Source: Cymbomonas tetramitiformis (Eukaryota; Chlorophyta; Pyramimonadophyceae; Pyramimonadales; Pyramimonadaceae). From it: a DNA stretch of 11,033 nucleotides. The DNA lies in assembly GCA_001247695.2 (NCBI GenBank), contig LGRX02015448.1, positions 1 through 11,033 on the forward strand. Direction: 5' to 3'. Positions 1-7,465 of this stretch are shown piece by piece. Each line of letters starts with the position of its first letter. The stretch's first letter is position 1. Made by a program: the position numbers and the translations under genes. The notes below the pieces were generated by a model. It was not told where the DNA came from. It saw nothing but the letters and a program-made list of their open reading frames with translations, and made no database searches.

Positions 1-655
1 ACTACCAATGTCAGCCAATCAACATCGCACACCCAGACCGAGACCCACAAATCGGGATCTGAGCCGCATCGCGAGTCTACGCTCGACACTCGCTCGACTG
101 CGACACGGAATGCTCATCGCCACATGACCCGACTGCAACTATTGCATGCCACAGAGACTAGACGTCATCACTTCCTGTTATTACTGGTACGAAACTAATT
201 TATGTTATCAAATATTCATTCCGAAAACGGGCATAAAGCTCGCACAATTTTGTTGGCAAACTTCGTTTTCGCACAAATTTAAGTTACATCAAACTCAATG
301 CATCCATAACATAACATTCACTTTCCCAAAACCTTTTTAAAAAACATCACCCAAATTTGGGTATCCCTTCACCGGCGGACAATATAATACAGATCGTTCA
401 TCCTCCAGGTTCGTCCTACAAGTGCGGCGGGAAGATGCACCAAGCGTTCTGGGATCTTGGCGCGAACTGGCCGTAGTGCATTTTCTCGGTTTTTGGTGGA
501 TTCCGTGTATTCCTGCATTATGACTTGTTCTTTAGTTTAGCTCAATTGACATCTCTTTGTCCAGTCTACTGATTCAGCGAATGACTAGCTAGCAAAATGT
601 AGATAGTATTGCATGAGCTTGCACACTACTTATGTATTTTATTGCCATTAGTTAG
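1..655. other. Intergenic region without a convincing gene
   Basis: I see no supported gene here. The short open frames at 146-340 and 609-797 have unremarkable composition and no recognisable motif; the second runs into the inverted repeat that starts at 656. A 14-bp perfect palindrome, ACCCAAATTTGGGT, lies at 349-362. The first ~140 bases are moderately GC-rich and rich in CGA/CTCG; they could be the edge of a feature outside the window. Confidence 0.5.
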
Positions 656-699
656 TTTCACGCAAATTTCCGCAGCCAATTCTTTCGCTAGTCCGACGT
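656..699 (+). repeat. Left outer terminal inverted repeat
   Basis: This is the left member of the 44-bp inverted pair and matches the reverse complement of 1963-2006 except for one C/G difference near base 16. The core motif GCAGCCAATTCTTTCGC is shared by both copies. Confidence 0.85.
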
Positions 700-839
700 C
701 AGAAGATGCCGCATTTTTTGGGACACGTCGGTCCACGTCGGATCAGCTGCCGATTTGCTCAATTCGCTCGCGCAAGGCCACAATTCGAACGAAATGAAAA
801 CTCAATTCGGCAGCGACTCAATTCGTTCGGCTGACTACC

Positions 840-859
840 GTGTCTACTTTATTGATTTT
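840..859 (+). repeat. Left inner inverted repeat
   Basis: GTGTCTACTTTATTGATTTT is a 20-bp perfect inverted match to 1809-1828. It could be an inner transposase-binding site, or the end of a nested element. Confidence 0.8.
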
Positions 860-1053
860 TATTCCTGAATCCGGGTGCAATAAACTTGGGACAAAAGTTT
901 GTTGATTGGCTGAAAACAATTAAATATTTAAAGTTTTTTCTTTGTTCTTTTAGTGCGGAGCCTGCCTACCGATTATTTAATTAATGGACTTTTTTTTAAA
1001 ATACTGACCATTTGTTGAAATATTTAATTATTTACACTTTTAAGGCCGATGGG

Positions 1054-1428
1054 CTATTCATTTGCAGAGGACACACATGAAATGATTTTGCCACCACTTT
1101 CGAAGTCATCGACCCACCTTCGGGGATCTTTGTCATAGTCGCGTGAAGCTGCGAGACGCTCGCCCAACTCCACATTGCATACGACCAAAAGGAGATTGCG
1201 GCTATCAACGAATGCCAACTTTCTAGGGCGGCCAGCGCGCTTCTTGTTGAGGTGGCGCAAAACTTTCTCCAAGAAAAGTAGAAGTCTGTCCTCAACGGAG
1301 ACCTTGGGATCGGGACGAGTTACAACAGGGTCGTTGTTCACTGCAGTGGGAGGGACACCGCGCTTCACACCGAAGCTCATGAGTGACGCCTGTTGACGCT
1401 TGTCTAACGAACGGCGCATCTTGGCCAT
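1054..1428 (-). CDS. Small basic protein of unknown function inside a TIR element
   Basis: The ORF encodes about 124 residues from the first in-frame ATG (1428). I do not recognise the family. The frame stays open upstream to 1506, and that extension reads as a cysteine cluster of the form CxxCxC-x4-CxC just before the ATG. The coding region may therefore start further upstream, with its beginning lost or joined by splicing. An ATG at 1507-1505 lies in a different frame and stops after ten codons, so a single-base indel near the N-terminus would explain the arrangement. Downstream features are an arginine/lysine-rich segment KKRAGRPRK (AT-hook-like), a leucine-rich stretch before it (DRLLLFLEKVL), and an acidic/aromatic C-terminus RDYDKDPRRWVDDFESG. 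It sits between the inverted repeats of the surrounding element, so it is probably carried by that element, perhaps as a DNA-binding accessory protein (inference). It could also be a decayed remnant. Confidence 0.45.
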   Translation of the reverse strand: MAKMRRSLDKRQQASLMSFGVKRGVPPTAVNNDPVVTRPDPKVSVEDRLLLFLEKVLRHLNKKRAGRPRKLAFVDSRNLLLVVCNVELGERLAASRDYDKDPRRWVDDFESGGKIISCVSSANE

Positions 1429-1808
1429 GTCACCCAGGGTCGTCTTCCCACATTTACAAGTGACAGGGCTGCATTTACACAAGATACACACCGCCGAGTC
1501 TCCCCATTAAATTGTGATATTGATACAGTCCCGAGTCCAACGGCGTGTGGTGGTGTGCAGTGAGAGCGATTTTGACGGGTCGGGAATTATTTTACCAGTT
1601 TGTCATTGTTGTTTGTTGTTGGCAGCATTCGGCGACATTCGAATTAATTACGGCCTTGTTGTTTGTTCTTTTAGCGGCGGGATTGTCTATTAATTAATTA
1701 ATTAATCGACTTTGTTTTTTTTTCACCACCGGGAATCGAGCAAATCGATTAATTGTTTGTTATTTTTTTTTCAAAGGTCGTTTTGGGGCGAAATAATTAT
1801 TTAATTTT

Positions 1809-1828
1809 AAAATCAATAAAGTAGACAC
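1809..1828 (-). repeat. Right inner inverted repeat
   Basis: Reverse complement of 840-859, 20 of 20 identical. It lies 134 bp inside the right outer repeat, similar to the 140-bp spacing on the left. Confidence 0.8.
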
Positions 1829-1962
1829 CGTATACAACATGAATATTCGATTCAGCCCCAACTATACAATATGAATATTCGATGCAGACCCAACCGGAAT
1901 TGGCACTCGCAGACTTCACCAGTAACATCGGTGGTGTGCAACAAGGCGGATATTTTATGTCC

Positions 1963-2006
1963 ACGTCGGACTAGCGAAAGAATTGGCTGCCGAAATTTGC
2001 GTGAAA
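1963..2006 (-). repeat. Right outer terminal inverted repeat
   Basis: Inverted copy of 656-699 with one mismatch. The flanking motif TCCACGTCGGA (1960-1970) also occurs in direct orientation at 732-742 on the left side, a further sign that both ends belong to one element. Confidence 0.85.
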
Positions 2007-2454
2007 GTCCCTATTATGTGATATTCTGCGTTTACATAATTCATTAGTGTTACACAAGATTTGTGAAGAGTTCACAAAGCAACTTCTAAAAAGGGGTGAT
2101 CTAATCACTCAACTGCGTATAATAACTTTCACACCATAATATTTATCATATGCTTCCGTGCAAATGATGCGCACTGAAAGACAAATGCCTCTTCGCTATA
2201 TGCAGCCACTTTCATTCTCAATGAAATTAGGTCTATATATAAAAAGTTATTATTGGTGGGAAGCTTTCGCTTAATTCACCAAAAATATCTAAAATAAAAT
2301 CTCTACAATTTTGTGTGCTCTCCTGCACAGGAGTGTTTTGAAGGTAGGCTACCTTATTTTCAGCTAGCAAACCTCCGCAAGTGTTGCACTAGGCAACGCG
2401 TCCCTAAGTCCTGAACCCTCTATGTTTTCCCTAACTATTACCCCACTAGCAAAC
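2007..2454. other. AT-rich 3' flank of the actin gene, with small hairpins
   Basis: No gene is visible. On the minus strand this is the actin 3' flank and untranslated region; no classical polyadenylation hexamer close to the stop was identified. Several short perfect inverted repeats are present: TTTGTGAA/TTCACAAA around 2059-2077, CTCCTG/CAGGAG around 2320-2333, and AAGGTA/TACCTT at 2340-2354. A plus-strand TATA-like run, CTATATATAAAAAG (2233-2246), has no gene downstream on that strand before actin. Confidence 0.5.
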
Positions 2455-3691
<1,237 letters not shown>

Positions 3692-4640
3692 TTTAACTTT
3701 TTTATTATCTAAACAACCCCACATATAACAACCCAGGTGAGTCAGTTGCTTGACGACAGGACCGGGAAGATCCCGGCTCCCCAACTGAACCTTCGTCTAA
3801 GATGACGCCCTTCAAATATGTCCAGAGTGCATAAACCAAAGAATACTTCGGGTATCTACGATCTGCTTTTTGAAGAATCGCGTTCAACGGTCCCAAGAGA
3901 AAACGTGCTCTGCTTGAACAAAAAAGAGCCCCTGCCCGGAAAGTCTCTTGCATCACGGCATAGTCACATACAAAGAACTTGCAAGAAAACTATGAGTTTT
4001 TTGGGGTTACATAGAACAGGTAGATCAATATGCGCGGGTAGATTCGGACCTGAAGGTAACTTGGTAGGTTGTGAGGTTTGATAAGTTAGCTTGTGGCTCT
4101 GAATTTAACCGCTTGACGGAACGGGCGAAAAGGTTCGTTGAAACAGTTGAAAACAGTTGGCCCAACAGTTTTTTAATAATACTAGTTGTTCCGGAAAGAA
4201 CGTTACTTTTACACCAACAACTCGAATTACAAAATAAGGTTCGCGGTGTCGAGGCATTGACACCGGTCGATATGCCGAAGTTCAGAGGTGCAGGTGCCGC
4301 GATATTGGATATTCGATATATGACGATGACGATGCCGGATGCGCGATCCCGCTTGCCGGATGCCGTGACACGTCGCGTCGCGTGCACGAGAACTGTTGTT
4401 GTTCTTGTTGGGCCACACCTCGGCATAATTACTAGGCCAGTCGTTCTAAAGATCTCCACTAGGCCTGTGAGCTGTGACTGAGTGACAAAATCATACTGAC
4501 ATTTCTCTCTTCTGATTTCATGCCAAGCCCATCGATCACGCGATTTGCTGTGACACTCTATCGTTCGCGGTCCGTTGAGCTTGACCACGCTAAGAAAGAA
4601 GGTTGGCGCCTACAACCGTCAGAAACAATCCTTCGCCTAA
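3692..4640. promoter_or_regulatory. Upstream region of actin; no gene seen
   Basis: This stretch lies 5' of actin on the minus strand and must hold its leader and promoter. The 30 bases before the ATG are AT-rich. A perfect inverted repeat CCGGGA/TCCCGG lies at 3762-3776. Long open frames on both strands between about 4025 and 4588 overlap each other, lack an ATG at their 5' ends and show no motif; I treat them as chance. Simple internal repeats occur: AACAGTTG-like three times at 4143-4168, and GCCGGATGC at 4334 and again about 20 bases later. I cannot identify a specific TATA box or transcription start. Confidence 0.4.
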
Positions 4641-4645
4641 CAGGG
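4641..4645. repeat. Target-site duplication, left copy (CAGGG)
   Basis: The five bases immediately before the 5' LTR are CAGGG and recur immediately after the 3' LTR at 6441-6445. A 5-bp duplication is typical of LTR retroelement integration. Confidence 0.9.
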
Positions 4646-4881
4646 TGATGCGAGATGGGACTTTCAGCCCCCCCCCCATAAGGTGGGGGGCAGTCACACT
4701 CTCTCTGATCACCCCTTGACCCGAGGTGCCACGTCAGCTTGCTCCTGTTGCCGTTCCGTGATAATAAAACCCCAAAGCTATTTTATTATCTCATCTTAGT
4801 GCATTGCAGTGAATTGTGGTGTCACTCCCTGCTAGTGCTTCCGTCAGTCTAATATATAATATATATTAGCCTTTTCTATCA
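4646..4881 (+). repeat. 5' LTR
   Basis: 236 bp, TGATGCGAG...TTTTCTATCA. It contains a poly-C/poly-G stem (CCCCCC...GGGGGG, about 4672-4690). It also contains a 10-bp stem GATAATAAAA/TTTTATTATC that includes an AATAAA polyadenylation-type motif, and an AT-rich near-palindrome TAATATATAATATATATTA close to its 3' end, a possible TATA element. Confidence 0.93.
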
Positions 4882-4896
4882 GGTTATCGGTCCACC
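4882..4896 (+). other. Possible primer-binding site
   Basis: The bases directly after the 5' LTR are GGTTATCGGTCCACC. GGTTAT is complementary to the AUAACC that follows the CAU anticodon in initiator methionine tRNA, and the next bases match partly. Copia and Ty5 prime from an internal tRNA-iMet site of this kind. The more usual TGG start complementary to a tRNA CCA end is absent here. Tentative. Confidence 0.35.
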
Positions 4897-4936
4897 ATCT
4901 TTGGTGTGGCATCCTTCTCTCGGCTACTTTGATCAC

Positions 4937-5015
4937 GCACGTAACCCGCACGTAACCCGCACGTAACCCGCACGTAACCGCACGTACTCAGCAGTTAGCA
5001 CGTAACCCGCACGTA
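4937..5015 (+). repeat. 11-bp tandem repeat, unit GCACGTAACCC
   Basis: Three exact units at 4937-4969 are followed by a 10-base unit, a diverged unit, an unrelated heptamer, another exact unit at 4998-5008 and a partial one. It lies inside the LTR element, about 55 bases after the 5' LTR, where retroelements often carry leader or packaging sequence. Confidence 0.9.
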
Positions 5016-6208
5016 CCTTTTCGCACGGCATCCGCAAGTACCTTTCGTCTTAGCACGACCTTAGTTTTCGTCTTTCTTTTATATTGCGCGTACCGCTACA
5101 AGCTCATCAACTTTGACAACTTCGCTTTGGACTCTGGCCGGCAGCGCCTTCGCTGCAGGAAGATCCGCTTTTCGCACGACTATTTTGACCTCGCCACCGT
5201 TTTCCTCGTCAAATTCTACCCATGATTGACGTTTTCATCGGCTGGTTTGGTTAATTTTACCGAATTTTACGTTTTCCACCCATACCCAAACTCCTTGGGT
5301 TACAGATTTCTGCAGCTCACGGGTCATGGCTTCGGCGCGTCAGAGTGCGCGCATGGCCGCAGTTCAAACGGCGCTTGAACTACTTCGACAACGACAATTT
5401 ACCACTGGCTACGGTCTGGTGGTGCTTGGTGGTGCTTATGCACCAAGCACGAACATTAACACCGGCGTTTCCGACGACATCGACAGCGAGAACTTTGACT
5501 TCGCCGTTCTCACCACTCCGCATTCTCCGCTTTCACCTAACACATTTCCTGGCCGTCATCTGGTGGTGTGTGGGGGTGTTATCACTACCGCACACACCCA
5601 GGCCAATGCTCCAATTCTCGCTTTCGCAAAGTGCGCAGCCATATTTCCGTGCTCTTCTCGCATTTTGCGACCTCGGCCATCTTGCCCTCCCAGCGCCGTG
5701 GCATTTTCTCTGGTGGTGCTAGGCTACTTTCTAGAGTGGCCTCGCACAGGGGTGGGACGTATCCCATTTTGACTGGTGTTGGACCTTAGCATCATCGAGG
5801 ACGCCGCCGCCAGTCAACCAGTTAAGCCTGCTTGCTTAGTAATTTTGGCAGCCTACCCCGTGGGAGTAGTGATCCCCACGGCACATGCATGGGCGTATGC
5901 CCCTAGCCTATCTGGTTGCCATCTTTCATCATGGGCTCACAGCGAGCTGTGGTGCGGCAATCGACCCGCCACCAGGCACGTCAGCGTCTGGTGGTGTGCA
6001 CAAGTAAACCGCAACGAATGACTCCGGTGTAGAGCTCTAGCTAGTGCAGTATTTGCGGGCCAGCGCCCATGTGGGGATCCATCTCTAGTTGGACTGAAGA
6101 AGGTCCCATTGGGCCTGTAACTGCTGCCTGTTTTGCCTGGGGCTTAGGTTCGGGATGCTTGCTTGCTTATTTCATTGTGGCACCTCACTCCTTCGGGGTG
6201 AGGTGGTG
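5016..6208. other. Internal region of the TRIM-like element, apparently non-coding
   Basis: No retroelement domain is visible in any frame. The motif TCTGGTGGTG occurs at 5415, 5559, 5709 and 5987, with gaps of 144, 150 and 278 bases, so the gaps are close to one or two multiples of about 140-150. Degenerate TTTGAC..CTTCGC motifs also recur (about 5112, 5183, 5500), suggesting an old internal amplification. A hairpin with an 11-bp stem (CACCTCACTCC/GGGGTGAGGTG, one G-T pair, loop TTC) ends a few bases before the 3' LTR. Confidence 0.6.
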
Positions 6209-6440
6209 TGATGCGAGATGGGACTTTCAGGACCCCCCCATAAGGTGGGGGGCAGTCACACTCTCTCTGATCACCCCTTGACCCGAGGTGCCACGTCAGC
6301 TTGCTCCTGTTGCCGTTCCGTGATAATAAAACCCCAAAGCTATTTTATTATCTCATCTTAGTCTGCAATGAATTGTGGTGTCACTCCCTGCTAGTGCTTC
6401 CGTCAGTCTAATATATAATATATATTAGCCTTTTCTATCA
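6209..6440 (+). repeat. 3' LTR
   Basis: 232 bp. It matches the 5' LTR except that CAG is followed by GA and seven C instead of ten C, and GTGCATTGCAGTG is replaced by GTCTGCAATG. It is preceded by a purine-rich tract and followed by the CAGGG duplication. Confidence 0.93.
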
Positions 6441-6445
6441 CAGGG
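6441..6445. repeat. Target-site duplication, right copy (CAGGG)
   Basis: Exact match to 4641-4645, directly abutting the CA end of the 3' LTR. Confidence 0.9.
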
Positions 6446-6612
6446 CGAGCAGTCTGTGAGGCTGCTATGATACTGTCCCGAATCGCTCACGTGTTTTGCT
6501 TGTGTTGTTTTGCGTCTTGCTTTTTCATCATTCGACGGAGTGTGCAGGTGGGATTAGCAACGCATATTTTGTAAAGCAAATTTCCCTTTTCGCCAATAGG
6601 CACGCACCTCGT

Positions 6613-6671
6613 GATGTGGGATTCTAAGTTGGCATTTGTCAACTTAGCTTGGGATGAAACCCAACCACATC
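6613..6671 (+). repeat. Three-way-junction unit 1
   Basis: 59 nt. The closing stem is GATGTGG/CCACATC (7 bp). Arm A is TAAGTTGG/TCAACTTA (8 bp with one G-T, loop CATTTG). After a GC spacer comes arm B, TTGGG/CCCAA (loop ATGAAA). It has the same layout as units 2-4. Confidence 0.8.
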
Positions 6672-6797
6672 GGACTCGTGGTCACTTGTTCATTTAGCCA
6701 CCTTGCATATGTACGCAACGTTTGAGGAGCAACGACTTAGGATAAGGCATCGGCTGTTTTATTTTTATGGGTTTGTGGCTAATTCGCGACCTCTTGA

Positions 6798-6856
6798 GGT
6801 GTAGAAGTCGAGGTTGGTGTATGCCAACCTTGCTTGGGCTCAACCCCAACCACATC
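6798..6856 (+). repeat. Three-way-junction unit 2
   Basis: 59 nt. The closing stem is GGTGTAG/CCACATC with one G-T pair and one A-C mismatch. Arm A is GAGGTTGG/CCAACCTT with loop TGTATG, and arm B is TTGGG/CCCAA with loop CTCAAC. It is in direct orientation to unit 1, 185 bases downstream. Confidence 0.78.
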
Positions 6857-7093
6857 GACCTCATATTGATATCTTTAATGTAGCTTCAGTAGTTATCCAA
6901 AGGTGCGTCTTATGATGTTAGGATTATATTATAGTATTAGGTTGAATTCGTTTTCATACCGCTCCAATCATCTTTGCTTACATACCTTAAGCTTTACGCA
7001 ACCTGCGGCTTCGTCGTTGCGTGTATCAATAGAAGTATGTTCAAGCAATACAGCTACCAAGTGTGAGGTGCATTGCGTGGCTTCAAGGCGATG

Positions 7094-7150
7094 GCTGAAT
7101 TTCTTTTTGGGTTCGAAGATAATAACTTCAAACCCAAAAAAGAAATCAGC
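7094..7150. repeat. Hairpin in the spacer of the long inverted repeat
   Basis: GCTG, ATTTC, TTTTT, GGGTT and GAAG on the left pair with CTTC, AACCC, AAAAA, GAAAT and CAGC on the right around the loop ATAATAA. Single unpaired bases interrupt the stem. The stem is about 23 bp long and is off-centre in the spacer. Its size is compatible with a small-RNA precursor or another fold-back remnant. Confidence 0.7.
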
Positions 7151-7227
7151 ATAAGATCCATCCCAGCTTCAACAAAAAACATAACGCAGGGCAGTGAAGT
7201 TAAAAAAAGTGTGAATGAGATGAGTCC

Positions 7228-7286
7228 GATGTGGTTGGGTTTGAGCCCAAGCAAGGTTGGCATACACCAACCTCGACTTCCACACC
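7228..7286 (-). repeat. Three-way-junction unit 3
   Basis: 59 nt, on the minus strand. The closing stem GGTGTGG/CCACATC is fully paired with one G-T. Arm A is GAGGTTGG/CCAACCTT and arm B TTGGG/CCCAA with loop CTCAAA. It is the inverted partner of unit 2. Confidence 0.8.
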
Positions 7287-7416
7287 TCACTCAAGAGGTC
7301 GCAAACTAGCCACAAACCCATAAAAATAAAACAGCCGATGCCTTATCCTAAGTCGATGCTCCTCAAACGTTGCGTACATATGCAAGGTGGCTAAATGAAC
7401 AAGTGACCACGAGTCC

Positions 7417-7465
7417 GATGTGGTTGGGTTTCATCCCAAGCTAGGTTGCCCTAGACTTCCACATC
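7417..7465 (-). repeat. Three-way-junction unit 4 (short arm A)
   Basis: 49 nt, on the minus strand. The closing stem GATGTGG/CCACATC is perfect. Arm A is reduced to TAGG/CCTA (CTAGG/CCTAG with its neighbours) around a GCAA loop. Arm B TTGGG/CCCAA has loop ATGAAA, as in unit 1. It is the inverted partner of unit 1, from which it differs mainly in arm A. Confidence 0.8.

Larger units (their letters stand above)
656..2006. mobile_element. DNA transposon-like element with 44-bp terminal inverted repeats
   Basis: Positions 656-699 (starting TTTCACGCAAATTTC) recur in inverted orientation at 1963-2006 with one mismatch in 44. A second inverted pair of 20 bp with no mismatch, GTGTCTACTTTATTGATTTT, lies inside at 840-859 and 1809-1828, at almost the same distance from each end. 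The subterminal DNA between outer and inner pairs is unrelated on the two sides. The left side has several CAATTCG motifs; the right side has two ~30-bp direct copies (about 1831-1861 and 1863-1893) containing ATGAATATTCGAT. One ORF lies inside (1054-1428, minus). No transposase is recognisable, so the element may be non-autonomous. I could not find a clear target-site duplication: left flank ends ATTAGTTAG, right flank starts GTCCCTATTATG. The true ends may therefore differ by a few bases, or the copy is old. Superfamily not assigned. Confidence 0.75.
4646..6440 (+). mobile_element. TRIM-like non-autonomous LTR retroelement (1795 bp)
   Basis: Two direct repeats (4646-4881 and 6209-6440) start TG and end CA, and the whole is flanked by CAGGG duplications. 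The two copies differ only in two small clusters (a poly-C tract and a short stretch near 4801), so the insertion looks young. The internal 1327 bp has no recognisable gag, protease, reverse transcriptase, RNase H or integrase. The only ATG-started frame of note (5326-5772) has no family resemblance. It must depend on an autonomous partner for movement (inference from the TRIM class). The internal region carries an 11-bp tandem array near its 5' end, four TCTGGTGGTG motifs, and a strong hairpin just before the 3' LTR. The 3' LTR is preceded by a purine-rich GGGGTGAGGTGGTG, a plausible polypurine tract. Orientation is taken from that tract and the possible primer site after the 5' LTR. Confidence 0.92.
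6613..7465. mobile_element. Fold-back type long inverted repeat
   Basis: The left arm (6613-6864) and right arm (7220-7465) are inverted copies. The shared ~235 bp differ by only about six substitutions and one 4-base indel, plus one divergent hairpin in the outer unit. A 355-bp spacer lies between them. No transposase or other ORF is supported inside. Each arm contains two copies of a 49-59-nt unit with inverted ends GATGTGG/CCACATC. I found no target-site duplication: left flank ends CACCTCGT, right flank begins TCAAAAGA. It could be a fold-back transposon, an inverted duplication of a smaller element, or a hairpin RNA locus. A transcript through it would form ~245 bp of near-perfect double-stranded RNA. 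Confidence 0.75.

Noticed and set aside
2225..2250. TATA-like CTATATATAAAAAG as the promoter of a plus-strand gene
   Set aside because: No plus-strand ORF or RNA gene is visible between it and the convergent actin gene.
4025..4588. Long overlapping open frames on both strands upstream of actin
   Set aside because: They begin with GTG rather than ATG, overlap each other on opposite strands, show no motif and have stop-poor composition; most likely chance.
5326..5772. 148-codon ATG frame inside the TRIM-like element as a possible gag
   Set aside because: No zinc knuckle, no capsid-like pattern, overlapping equally open frames; it crosses the repeated TCTGGTGGTG motifs, so it is probably non-coding.
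6613..6671. Junction units as tRNA or hammerhead ribozyme
   Set aside because: Although the closing stem is 7 bp, there is no anticodon arm, T-loop or B-box motif, and the hammerhead core CUGAUGA...GAAA is absent.
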